8,355 nucleotides of DNA, taken from NCBI GenBank assembly GCA_964625325.1, contig CAZVBA010000029.1:1-8355 (forward strand), in the 5' to 3' direction. The stretch comes from CAZILM01 sp964625325. Its GTDB lineage: Bacteria > Patescibacteriota > Saccharimonadia > Saccharimonadales > CAYVSP01. This document shows, one piece after another, positions 1 through 6,173 of this stretch. Every line of letters begins with the position of its first letter. Position 1 is the first letter of the stretch. Under the pieces are notes generated by a model. That model saw nothing but the letters and a program-made list of their open reading frames with translations. It made no database searches and was not told where the DNA came from. The translations under genes and the position numbers were made by a program.

Positions 1-53
1 AATAGCTCCGTCCTAAGGAGAAGCTAGAGGTTCGACTCCTCTCGGGGGCACCA
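1..53 (+). tRNA. tRNA-Arg(CCU), 3' part (5' end outside window)
   Basis: The last 53 bases of a tRNA are visible. The T arm is clear: stem 26-30 pairs with 38-42 around the TTCGACT loop (31-37). It is followed by the acceptor 3' strand (43-49), discriminator A50 and an encoded CCA (51-53). CTCC (6-9) pairs with GGAG (17-20) around the loop GTCCTAA, placing T33 at base 11 and the anticodon CCT at 12-14, which reads the Arg codon AGG. The variable loop is four bases. Two positions are odd: G at position 32 (normally a pyrimidine) and a G-A mismatch at 27-43. The D arm and the acceptor 5' strand lie beyond the left edge, so integrity, or a possible intron upstream, cannot be judged. The gene converges on ndk with a 3-bp gap. 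Confidence 0.85.
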
Positions 54-56
54 GGT

Positions 57-638
57 TTAGCTAGTCATGTGTTTTTGGTGGACGGTTTCATAATTGTGCA
101 GTTCGTCGGCATCAAACCAGATAGGTATCTCGTGCTCGGCCTCTTCTTTATTGCCTGAGGCGTGCACCAAATTCTTGATTGTCCGTTTGCCGGCATTAGC
201 CAGCGCCGAAGAATCAAACGAATAGTCACCGGTAATAGTGCCGGGTTGGGCCGCTGAGGGCAATGTAAAGCCGCGGATTTTGCGGACGGTTTCAATCGCA
301 TGCGGACCTTCCAGTACGGCCGCGATCACCGGGCCTGATTTCATAAATTCCACCAACCATTCACGGACTTGCAGCCCAATCTTATACGCATCAGCGTGCC
401 CAAATACTTCTGTGGCGTCCATATTCAGCTCTTTGTAATTATCTAATGTCTTATGTCCCATGCCTTCTATGAATTCATGTCGGTCGGTTGGGTAATGCTT
501 AGTTAGCCTCTCGTCCTCAGGCACCAGCATCTTCATAGCGATGAATTTCAGACCAACTTTTTCAAATCTGGAAATAATTTCACCGACAATCCCGCGTTGC
601 ACGGCATCAGGTTTCAGAATAATGAGAGTTCGTTCCAA
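57..638 (-). CDS. ndk: Nucleoside diphosphate kinase (long form)
   Basis: This cytosolic enzyme transfers the gamma-phosphate of ATP to NDPs through a phosphohistidine, balancing NTP and dNTP pools. The 193-aa protein opens with 'TLIILKPDAVQRG' (Lys9 contacts phosphate) and carries the active-site region 'NLVHASGNKEEAEHEI' with Asn156, catalytic His159 and Glu170. Arg119 and Thr125 match Arg92 and Thr98 of the Dictyostelium enzyme. At the position of Dictyostelium Arg109 there is Thr136 ('GTITGDY' where the family has 'G(S/T)(I/L)RxD(F/Y)'). The protein exceeds the usual 140-150 aa because of an insert around residues 55-90, about ten extra residues before His159 and a longer C-terminus. The start is TTG at 638-636, supported by the Shine-Dalgarno AAAGGA at 650-645, six bases upstream. 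The gene is divergent from xer. Its TAA stop lies 3 bp from the convergent tRNA, so its transcript probably runs antisense into the tRNA gene. Confidence 0.95.
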   Translation of the reverse strand: MERTLIILKPDAVQRGIVGEIISRFEKVGLKFIAMKMLVPEDERLTKHYPTDRHEFIEGMGHKTLDNYKELNMDATEVFGHADAYKIGLQVREWLVEFMKSGPVIAAVLEGPHAIETVRKIRGFTLPSAAQPGTITGDYSFDSSALANAGKRTIKNLVHASGNKEEAEHEIPIWFDADELHNYETVHQKHMTS

Positions 639-663
639 TTCAATTCCTTTGTTATTTGGTTTT

Positions 664-672
664 ATTCTAACA
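664..672 (-). promoter_or_regulatory. Putative extended -10 promoter of ndk
   Basis: Read on the minus strand, 672-664 is TGTTAGAAT, an extended -10 element (TG, one base, TAGAAT). No good -35 is visible 16-18 bases upstream. The predicted start of transcription is near 657, giving a leader of about 19 nt that contains the Shine-Dalgarno AAAGGA (650-645) ahead of the TTG start codon. Confidence 0.45.
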
Positions 673-705
673 GATACAAACCGCTGTTACCAGCGCGTCG
701 CACAA

Positions 706-714
706 TGTTACAAT
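706..714 (+). promoter_or_regulatory. Putative extended -10 promoter of the xer gene
   Basis: The sequence TGTTACAAT (TG, one base, TACAAT) ends six bases before the ATG at 721. At normal spacing the predicted +1 is the A of that ATG, so the mRNA may be leaderless. AAGG at 715-718 could be read as a Shine-Dalgarno, but it lies only two bases from ATG, too close for normal use. No strong -35 is seen. Confidence 0.45.
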
Positions 715-720
715 AAGGTT

Positions 721-1638
721 ATGTTGTTAGCAAAAGCTAAAACCGACTTTTTGGAATATTTGGAAATCGAGCAAAACCGTTCCCAGAAAACGATTCGCAA
801 TTATGACCACTATCTAACACGGTTGATTGATTTTGCCGGCGAGATTAAGGTTAGCGACATCGACGCCGAGCTCATCCGCAAGTGGCGGCTGTGGCTGAAC
901 CGGTTGGGCACCAATACTAGCGACGAGCTGCAGTCTTCGACCCAGAATTATCATCTGATTGCCCTGCGCAGCTTTTTGAAATACTGCGCTAAGCGCGATA
1001 TTCCGGCCCTGACGGCCGATAAAATCGAGCTGGCCCGTACCCGCCGCAAGCAAGTTACCTTCCTCACCCCTGAAGAAGTTGAACGCGTCTTTATGGAAGC
1101 CGATACTTCGACCTTGGCCGGGCTGCGCGACCGGGCTATTCTTGAGCTGCTTTTTTCATCTGGGCTGCGCGTATCGGAGCTAGTCGGCCTGGACCGCGAC
1201 CATATCAACCTCAAGCGGCGCGAGTTTATGGTACGCGGCAAGGGCCAAAAAGACCGGCCGATATTTATTAGTCCGGAAGCCGCCGCGGCCATTCAAAGCT
1301 ATTTAGATAAACGGACTGATAATACCAATCCCCTCTTCATCCGTTTTGCCGGCAATAAACAGGTCGACCTCAGCGGCAATTTTCACCGCTTGACGGCTCG
1401 CAGTGTCCAACGAATGGTTAGCCGCTATGCTCGACTGGCCGGCATCACTAAACACGTCAGCCCGCACACCCTACGCCATTCCTTTGCAACCGATTTGCTG
1501 ATGAACGGCGCTGATTTACGTAGTGTCCAAGCCTTACTGGGCCACTCCAACATCGCCACCACCCAAATCTACACCCATGTAACAGACCCGCATCTAAAGG
1601 CCGTTCACCAGAAGTTCCATCGCCATCACGCCGATTAG
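721..1638 (+). CDS. xer: Xer-type tyrosine recombinase (XerC/XerD family)
   Basis: A 305-aa site-specific recombinase, probably acting at a chromosomal dif-like site to resolve chromosome dimers. Residues 4-90 form the core-binding SAM-like domain (seen as 'FLEYLEIEQNRSQKTIRNY'). Residues 115-300 form the catalytic domain. All six catalytic residues are present: Arg150 ('SSGLRVSEL'), Lys174 ('RGKGQKDR'), His249 and Arg252 ('HTLRHSFAT'), His275 ('LLGHSN') and the nucleophile Tyr284 ('TQIYTHV'). Length and layout match chromosomal XerC/D rather than phage integrases, which usually carry an extra N-terminal arm-binding domain. The reading frame is open upstream to 541 but that part overlaps ndk antisense. 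ATG 721 begins the recognisable protein and sits next to the promoter-like element. TTG at 724 is a weaker alternative start. The TAG stop is 3 bp from the stop of the convergent pilX-like gene. Which Xer paralog it corresponds to cannot be decided here. Confidence 0.93.
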   Translation: MLLAKAKTDFLEYLEIEQNRSQKTIRNYDHYLTRLIDFAGEIKVSDIDAELIRKWRLWLNRLGTNTSDELQSSTQNYHLIALRSFLKYCAKRDIPALTADKIELARTRRKQVTFLTPEEVERVFMEADTSTLAGLRDRAILELLFSSGLRVSELVGLDRDHINLKRREFMVRGKGQKDRPIFISPEAAAAIQSYLDKRTDNTNPLFIRFAGNKQVDLSGNFHRLTARSVQRMVSRYARLAGITKHVSPHTLRHSFATDLLMNGADLRSVQALLGHSNIATTQIYTHVTDPHLKAVHQKFHRHHAD

Positions 1639-1641
1639 AAA

Positions 1642-2730
1642 TTACGGATTCAATATATCGCAGGCCGGCACGTTAGACGGATTACCAACAGCGGCGAAGG
1701 TAGTGGCATCAATCTGAACGCGCTTACAGATGGTATCGCCGGATTGGATAGCAAAGTCCGGTATATTACTGCTGCTGCCAACGGGTATTCGCACCTGGAT
1801 TCGGCGCAGTATATCATTGGCCTTACCGGTGGCGTCGACCACCACTTGATCGCCAACCAGGTTGACCGGTCCAATACCGTTTGAAGCCGTAATAGTAATA
1901 TTACTAGCGCGATACAGTGACCGCAACTTCAGGTAGACCTGTGTTTCATTGCTGCCAAGGTTGATGGTCACACTGCAATAAGCCGGTGTCTTAGTGGTCA
2001 AACAGCCACCGCTAGCAATGGCACCGCTATCACTCGGCGAGAAGGTCAGCGGATTTTTGGTGACAGCGGCTGCCGGATACAAGAAGGCAGTCATGACGTT
2101 GGCGTCTAAGTTGTCGCGATTACCGGTGAGAAAAACCGAGCCTTTCAGTATGTCGGCCCGTACGACACCGGTTGTGCAGGGCCAGATGAGCGCCAGGTTG
2201 CTATTATCAGCCGGCTTAAACTCACCTACGGTAGGACAAAACGTATTATTGGTCGGATCCTGCCAACTGATGACTATCTGATTAATAGTTCCTAGTGACG
2301 GCTGGACCAAGACAACCTTGGAATGATCGATCGAAAGGGGCTGAATAGTCAGGTTACCAGGTGCCGGGTTGATCATCAGACAGGTATATTTTACGTTATC
2401 CGTACCATCAATCTTATCTATATTAAGGTTGCCGGTGTCGGTTTTAATCAGGCCGGTGAAAGTAGTGCAGTCCGTAGTGGTTGGCGGGGCGTGCCTTTTT
2501 AGATATTGAGTGGCGTCATTGATGCCTGACTCGGCGGCATAAAAAGCTTGGGTGCTTAACTGGTCATCAAGTGATTGGCGCTGTTCGCGACGGGACAATC
2601 TGGCAAAGCCGATGACAATTAAACTTATAATTAACATGATAATAAGCGTAACTAGTATTGAAGCTAGTCCGCGTTGGTCGCTGTTTAGTTTAGATTTTGC
2701 TTTAGCCATTACAATTTTGCCTTCACTCAT
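1642..2730 (-). CDS. PilX/GspK-like minor pilus assembly protein
   Basis: Last gene of the minor pilin operon, 362 aa from ATG 2730. It has one hydrophobic helix (about residues 22-42, 'GLASILVTLI...') followed by 'QLSTQAFYAAESGINDA', the signature seen after the membrane helix of PilX-type proteins. A long, mostly beta-rich region with eight cysteines follows, an even number compatible with disulfides outside the membrane. No standard GFTxxE prepilin cleavage site is visible, which is usual for PilX-like proteins of this phylum. The role is inferred: part of the pilus-priming or tip complex. ATG 2730 overlaps the TAA of the preceding gene as TAATG, suggesting reinitiation. A second in-frame ATG at 2709 has a Shine-Dalgarno GAAGG (2724-2720) ten bases upstream and would give 355 aa starting 'MAKAKSK'. 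The two starts cannot be separated from sequence alone. Confidence 0.85.
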   Translation of the reverse strand: MSEGKIVMAKAKSKLNSDQRGLASILVTLIIMLIISLIVIGFARLSRREQRQSLDDQLSTQAFYAAESGINDATQYLKRHAPPTTTDCTTFTGLIKTDTGNLNIDKIDGTDNVKYTCLMINPAPGNLTIQPLSIDHSKVVLVQPSLGTINQIVISWQDPTNNTFCPTVGEFKPADNSNLALIWPCTTGVVRADILKGSVFLTGNRDNLDANVMTAFLYPAAAVTKNPLTFSPSDSGAIASGGCLTTKTPAYCSVTINLGSNETQVYLKLRSLYRASNITITASNGIGPVNLVGDQVVVDATGKANDILRRIQVRIPVGSSSNIPDFAIQSGDTICKRVQIDATTFAAVGNPSNVPACDILNP

Positions 2731-3392
2731 TATATACGCTTTTGGATGGTTGTCTGTAGCTCGGACACAGCACAGAATTGGCTGCCGGTCGACAGTGTCT
2801 TGCAAGTTAGATCAGTCGGGTTGGTTATGTGGGGGTCGGTTACGCCGGAGCTACAGTCACCCGCTGTTGGGCTACAGATGTAGCTGTCGTCTCCGGCCAC
2901 CACCCTGACAGTTACAGTATACAAACTGGTACTCGGCGTCGATATTTGCAGGTTGACCAGGCGCATATTGTTGCCCATCAATTCAACGGCGCCGGCTACT
3001 GGCGCAGTCAGGTCGGCCGGGCCGGCGCTGGAACAGGTTGCCGGTGAGTCCTTAATTAGAACATGGGCCACTTGGTTACCAGTCGGATTATCGGCTAGTT
3101 GTTTATTGACCTGGTAGGTAAAACGGTCATTATTAACACAGAAGTGGTACTTGCCGCCGCCATCGGAAGTTATGGTAACCGGCACACTGCTGCCGCTAAA
3201 TTGAATATCGCGGGAAATGCTATCCATAATAGTGCGAGCGGTTTGCTGAGTGCGGCTGGTAGTGATGCCCTTGTAGTAAATTCGGGCAATCTGAATCAAG
3301 CCCGTGCTTAGCAGTAACAGAATTATGGAAAAGACCAGCGTAGCAATCAACAGCTCAATTATGGTGAAGCCGGATTGGCGCTGCGTGCTCAT
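2730..3392 (-). CDS. PilW/GspJ-like minor prepilin
   Basis: A 220-aa minor pilin of the type IV pilus. The class III signal is 'RQSG|FTIIELLIA': cleavage after Gly8, Phe9 becomes residue 1 and Glu13 is the +5 glutamate. The hydrophobic helix runs to about residue 37. The stretch 'TARTIMDSISRDIQFSG' (51-67) is the pattern typical of PilW/GspJ proteins. Six cysteines (85, 120, 173, 180, 197, 207) could form three disulfides. Its ATG overlaps the TGA of the upstream PilV-like gene (ATGA, 3389-3392) and its own TAA overlaps the pilX-like ATG, so it is probably translated by coupling. No clear Shine-Dalgarno is seen. The protein is expected in the inner membrane after processing by the PilD encoded at 4788-5612, then in the pilus tip complex. 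Family assignment rests on the N-terminal third; the C-terminal domain was not recognised. Confidence 0.85.
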   Translation of the reverse strand: MSTQRQSGFTIIELLIATLVFSIILLLLSTGLIQIARIYYKGITTSRTQQTARTIMDSISRDIQFSGSSVPVTITSDGGGKYHFCVNNDRFTYQVNKQLADNPTGNQVAHVLIKDSPATCSSAGPADLTAPVAGAVELMGNNMRLVNLQISTPSTSLYTVTVRVVAGDDSYICSPTAGDCSSGVTDPHITNPTDLTCKTLSTGSQFCAVSELQTTIQKRI

Positions 3393-3853
3393 TGCGTTAC
3401 CCGGTAATAGATAATTAATTCTTCTTTACCAGCGTCGTTGCCACCGCCACCACTACGCAACCAGCGCGCCCGCACAGTGTAGACATTACTGGCCTGAGTG
3501 ATAGATAAGTTGTAGCCGCCCGGTATGGCGCCGGGATTACAATTGGTGTACTTACTGAAGTCATCGGCGCTCAGATTGGTGTTGGGCGTACCAACCGGCA
3601 AAGGCTGAATAGTGCCATCAGCTTTGTAGCAAAAACCAGCCGGCTGGGCCAATGCTTTGGCGGGATCGGCCCTAACCTGCTCCAACTGAGCCTCAGTGTA
3701 TTTTAGGGCTTCGCCGCGCTCCTGAGACGCCCGGTTGGCATTAAGGCTCTTGTTGGAGGTAATGTAAGCACCAGCCAGCACCGAGCCGACTACCACAATC
3801 GCTACGAGTACCTCAACAATGGTGTCGCCGCTATTATTAAGTCGCCATTTCAT
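3389..3853 (-). CDS. PilV/GspI-like minor prepilin with Asp at +1
   Basis: A 154-aa minor pilin. The signal region is 'NNSG|DTIVEVLVAIVVVGSVL': Gly9 precedes the expected cut, Glu14 is at +5, but residue +1 is Asp10 instead of Phe or Met. After the helix, 'ANRASQERGEALKYTEAQLEQVR' (39-61) resembles the PilV/GspI pattern, in which a conserved stretch of alignment and coil follows the helix. The globular part is small, with two cysteines (75, 105) that could form one disulfide, and a Gly-rich turn (135-138) before the last strand. The gene starts with an ATGA overlap with the upstream GspH-like gene and ends with an ATGA overlap with the PilW-like gene. A Shine-Dalgarno GGAG (3864-3861) lies seven bases upstream of ATG. 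In the gspHIJK order this is the I position, the usual core of the priming complex. Confidence 0.85.
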   Translation of the reverse strand: MKWRLNNSGDTIVEVLVAIVVVGSVLAGAYITSNKSLNANRASQERGEALKYTEAQLEQVRADPAKALAQPAGFCYKADGTIQPLPVGTPNTNLSADDFSKYTNCNPGAIPGGYNLSITQASNVYTVRARWLRSGGGGNDAGKEELIIYYRVTQ

Positions 3854-4707
3854 GGGCAGACTCCGTCATTGACGACCAGCGAAGTTGTCAGTTGGCGATT
3901 GTTGGTACCGATGTTAATAAGGCCGTATTGGTTGGTGCCGCCGCTTTGGAAGCAAATCGTTACTCCCCCATCCGGCGGGTCTAAGAAATTAGCGCCCTGA
4001 ATGTTAGTAACGGCTGTTGATGCAACATTATTGGCGTCAGAAGTACCGATATTCGGTGGCGGCAGCGAAGCAATCGGCATCAGCTGGGCCGACTGCGAGC
4101 CAGAATTCAAATTAGTGCCCGTATAAGCCGGCAGCGTGCTAATAAAAGCCACCGTATTGATGTTTTGCGCTACGCCAGCCTTGGTGAAGTACATTCTGAC
4201 GGCTTTAAGACCATACAGCAGGTTGCCACTTTCGGTCGCATCAGCACCAGCCACAGTATTGGGATAGGCAATAGCCGCCGGCTTGGCGTCAACTATCCTG
4301 GTGACATCTTGGCCATTGTATTGCCGCTCGCCGGCAATGTTATAGATATTAAAAGCCGTCTGGTCATTGTTAACAGCAAACTGGATGGCTCGCCCCAGAA
4401 AAATACAGTCTGGGTTCTGCCCCTGATTATTAGCGCCTAGTGTGAACTTCGGCCCGCCATTAGCTATTGGGACAGCGCATGTAAAGTTATTGGTGTTAAA
4501 GTAGTAGCCGGCCGATACATTGGTGATAATGTCTCTAATTTTGGAGTCAATTTCGTTAATCGACTGTGTGAATTCCGTCCGGCGCTGTTGACCGGCTATG
4601 GTCAGCATTACGGCCGCCAGCAACGCACCGGTTACGGCCAAAACTATCATAACCTCTACTATGGTAAATCCGCTGACGTAGCGGCGGGCATTTGACCCCT
4701 GTATCAT
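3850..4707 (-). CDS. GspH/FimT-like minor prepilin
   Basis: First gene of the four-gene minor pilin operon, 285 aa. The prepilin site is 'YVSG|FTIVEVMIVLAVTGALL', with Gly13, Phe14 at +1 and Glu18 at +5. The rest is a large beta-rich domain with four cysteines (77, 101, 252, 284). The pair around 77 and 101 and the pair near the C-terminus ('TICFQ' and 'GVCP') could form two loops. The end of the protein has the strand pattern 'GGVTICFQ ... GLINI' seen in GspH/FimT domains. It is larger than typical GspH proteins (about 150-200 aa), mainly because of a Ser/Thr/Asn-rich middle part (about 195-245). ATG 4707 has no Shine-Dalgarno, but an extended -10 element ends seven bases upstream, so a leaderless transcript is predicted. 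The TGA stop overlaps the next gene as ATGA. Confidence 0.85.
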   Translation of the reverse strand: MIQGSNARRYVSGFTIVEVMIVLAVTGALLAAVMLTIAGQQRRTEFTQSINEIDSKIRDIITNVSAGYYFNTNNFTCAVPIANGGPKFTLGANNQGQNPDCIFLGRAIQFAVNNDQTAFNIYNIAGERQYNGQDVTRIVDAKPAAIAYPNTVAGADATESGNLLYGLKAVRMYFTKAGVAQNINTVAFISTLPAYTGTNLNSGSQSAQLMPIASLPPPNIGTSDANNVASTAVTNIQGANFLDPPDGGVTICFQSGGTNQYGLINIGTNNRQLTTSLVVNDGVCP

Positions 4708-4714
4708 AACCGTT

Positions 4715-4723
4715 AGTATAGCA
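4715..4723 (-). promoter_or_regulatory. Putative extended -10 promoter of the minor pilin operon
   Basis: Read on the minus strand, 4723-4715 is TGCTATACT, an extended -10 (TG, one base, TATACT, five of six matches to TATAAT). Seven bases (AACGGTT) separate it from the ATG at 4707, so transcription should begin at or one base before the start codon. There is no Shine-Dalgarno. A -35 at normal spacing (TCTGAT or TTCTGA) is weak. Confidence 0.55.
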
Positions 4724-4733
4724 TAAGCAGATT

Positions 4734-4757
4734 AGCAATCAGAAGGTAAGAATTGCT
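4734..4757. repeat. Inverted repeat in the -35 region of the minor pilin promoter
   Basis: AGCAAT (4734-4739) and ATTGCT (4752-4757) form a perfect 6-bp inverted repeat separated by 12 bases. It lies 13 bp upstream of the -10 hexamer, where an activator or repressor dimer could bind. The 80-bp gap between pilD and the operon holds no strong terminator: the only other hairpin is a 4-bp GTCT/AGAC stem. A regulatory role is inference only. Confidence 0.25.
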
Positions 4758-4787
4758 TTTAATGTCTTGGGTGCAGACTGTTAGTAG

Positions 4788-5612
4788 CTAAATTATTAGC
4801 AGGCGCTGTTTATACCAATTGATAACAGCCTGGCCAAATAAGCGAACGATTAGGGTGGCCAAAATCAGAAACGGCCCAAACGGCAGCCGCGTCTGTCGGT
4901 TGGCTCGACCGGTCGCCATCAGCGGTATGGCCACGACGCTGCCCAGCGCGGAGGCCATAAACAGCATCAATACGGCCAGCGCCGGACTGCCCAACAGCAG
5001 ACCCAATAAACCACCTAACTTTACATCACCGCCACCAATCCAACGGCCACTGGAAATCTGAAATAAGATGTAAAACAGGCCGCCACCCACCCCCAAACCA
5101 AGGACTGATTGCCCTAGTGACGACACACCGCCGTGAAAAAAGATGGACACGGCGATAGCTTGTGTCGCAGCCAAGGCCACCAAGGGATAGGTAACTTTAT
5201 CGGGCAGCAGGTACCAACGCAAGTCATAGACCGCCAAGCCCAACAAGCCTACCGAAAAAACCAACCAGAATATAAAGACTGTTATACCCCTGTTATCAAA
5301 GCTCAGCGGCCAATATAGATAAGACAGCACAAATAGCAGTGGAGTCAGCAACTCAACCAATGGGTTATCGTCTATCTTTTTATGGCAGTAGCGGCACCGG
5401 CCCTTTAAACTGAGCCAAGAAAAAACCGGTATAAGGTCCTTAATCGCCAGTTCATGATGGCAATGCACGCACATACTGCGGCCTTTTGTCATCGACCATT
5501 CGGCTTTTTGTTTTTTGCTTTTTGACTTCGCTTGCTTGTGCAAACGCCAGACCAGCGCATTAATAAAACTGCCGAAGCATAGGCCCAATAGGATAAGAAC
5601 GAGCAAGATCAT
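4788..5612 (-). CDS. pilD: Prepilin peptidase PilD (A24 family)
   Basis: Inner-membrane aspartic protease that cleaves prepilin leaders after Gly and usually N-methylates the new N-terminus. The 274-aa protein has the N-terminal methylase-type domain ('FGSFINALVWRL', residues 13-24), two CxxC pairs (Cys48/51 and Cys73/76) for zinc, then 'NPLVELLTPLLF' (83-94). The catalytic aspartates are Asp130 ('AVYDLRWYLLPD') and Asp196 in the GxGD motif ('GGGDVKLG'). 'LPFGPFL' (243-249) is also typical. Several membrane helices fill the remainder. A Lys-rich loop follows helix 1 (about 26-36). The ATG at 5612 is chosen because it starts the first helix correctly and an extended -10 ends eight bases upstream; the in-frame TTG at 5642 lacks a Shine-Dalgarno. 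Its substrates are encoded on both sides: two pilins upstream and the minor prepilins downstream. Confidence 0.95.
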   Translation of the reverse strand: MILLVLILLGLCFGSFINALVWRLHKQAKSKSKKQKAEWSMTKGRSMCVHCHHELAIKDLIPVFSWLSLKGRCRYCHKKIDDNPLVELLTPLLFVLSYLYWPLSFDNRGITVFIFWLVFSVGLLGLAVYDLRWYLLPDKVTYPLVALAATQAIAVSIFFHGGVSSLGQSVLGLGVGGGLFYILFQISSGRWIGGGDVKLGGLLGLLLGSPALAVLMLFMASALGSVVAIPLMATGRANRQTRLPFGPFLILATLIVRLFGQAVINWYKQRLLII

Positions 5613-5620
5613 TACGTTTG

Positions 5621-5629
5621 ATAGTAGCA
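5621..5629 (-). promoter_or_regulatory. Putative extended -10 promoter of pilD
   Basis: Read on the minus strand, 5629-5621 is TGCTACTAT (TG, one base, TACTAT). Eight bases then lead to the ATG at 5612, so the predicted leader is zero to two bases. No Shine-Dalgarno precedes the ATG. pilD could also be read through from the pilin gene that ends 48 bp upstream, since no terminator is visible between them. Confidence 0.4.
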
Positions 5630-5660
5630 CAAGCGTAACCAAACTTTACGAAGAATGGGG

Positions 5661-6149
5661 TTAGCTATCTTGGCAGCGCAGTGTGGCCGTTTCATTGGTC
5701 CAGGTAGCAGCTATCTGGCGAGTGGCGCCGGCAATGGCCTTGCCTATATTAGCGGTGTCGCACTTAGCGCCAGTGTAGACGACCATGGTGTCAACAGTGG
5801 TGCTATTGGTGGCCACAGCCGGAGCCGCAGCAACCGTTACGTTGGCAATTTGGAAGTAGGCCGGCGTACCAATGGCGGTTTGGACATTAACACTAGTTAC
5901 TTTGGTAATGTCATTGGAATTATTGGCCAGAACCTCTTGAACAGCCCCCAGCGCCCGGCCGGCGTCGCGACCGCGTTGCGTATTACGACTGTTACGGTTC
6001 AGAGCCGGTACGGCCAAGAAGACGATTAACATGATTAGACCGGCAATCGCTAGCACGATTAAGACTTCGATGATGGTGAAGCCTTGGCGGCCAATTAGAT
6101 AGGACGTACGCGGGGATATTACTGCATGATAGGTGGTTTGTTTATTCAT
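5661..6149 (-). CDS. Type IV major-type prepilin, paralog 1
   Basis: A 162-aa prepilin, probably a major or co-major fibre subunit. The leader is long: 22 residues plus Gly23, before Phe24 (+1) in 'GRQG|FTIIEVLIVL', with Glu28 at +5. The mature protein is 139 aa. The polymerisation helix is followed by a small Ala/Thr/Val-rich domain. Two cysteines (130 and 159) enclose 28 residues, like the C-terminal disulfide (D) region of type IV pilins. From Gly23 on it is collinear, without gaps, with the paralog at 6228-6680: I count 116 of 140 identical residues (83%), and the first 37 are identical. No other start codon lies within the leader. No Shine-Dalgarno precedes ATG 6149. It is followed by pilD. 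Confidence 0.92.
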   Translation of the reverse strand: MNKQTTYHAVISPRTSYLIGRQGFTIIEVLIVLAIAGLIMLIVFLAVPALNRNSRNTQRGRDAGRALGAVQEVLANNSNDITKVTSVNVQTAIGTPAYFQIANVTVAAAPAVATNSTTVDTMVVYTGAKCDTANIGKAIAGATRQIAATWTNETATLRCQDS

Positions 6150-6154
6150 GGTTC

Positions 6155-6171
6155 ATTTTAAGTTAATAGCA
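6155..6171 (-). promoter_or_regulatory. Candidate promoter of pilin paralog 1
   Basis: Two overlapping -10 candidates lie on the minus strand: TGCTATTAA (6171-6163, extended, but the last base does not match consensus) and TAAAAT (6160-6155), which ends five bases before ATG 6149. Either gives a leader of at most about six bases. No -35 is recognisable. The gene may instead depend on read-through from paralog 2. Confidence 0.3.
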
Positions 6172-6173
6172 AC

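Noticed and set aside
541..720. Upstream in-frame extension of the xer reading frame
   Set aside because: It lies antisense to the ndk N-terminus, shows no similarity to the recombinase family, and the family-typical N-terminus begins at ATG 721.
1..1638. tRNA plus tyrosine recombinase as an integrated element
   Set aside because: The recombinase has the length and layout of chromosomal XerC/D, the housekeeping ndk gene lies in between, and I found no copy of the tRNA 3' end elsewhere in the window that could be an attachment site.
2731..2805. Longer N-terminus of the pilX-like protein
   Set aside because: It lies inside the end of the PilW-like gene; the TAATG junction at 2730 or the Shine-Dalgarno-supported ATG at 2709 is better.
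5613..5642. TTG start giving ten extra residues on PilD
   Set aside because: No Shine-Dalgarno precedes it, and the segment overlaps the promoter-like element of pilD.
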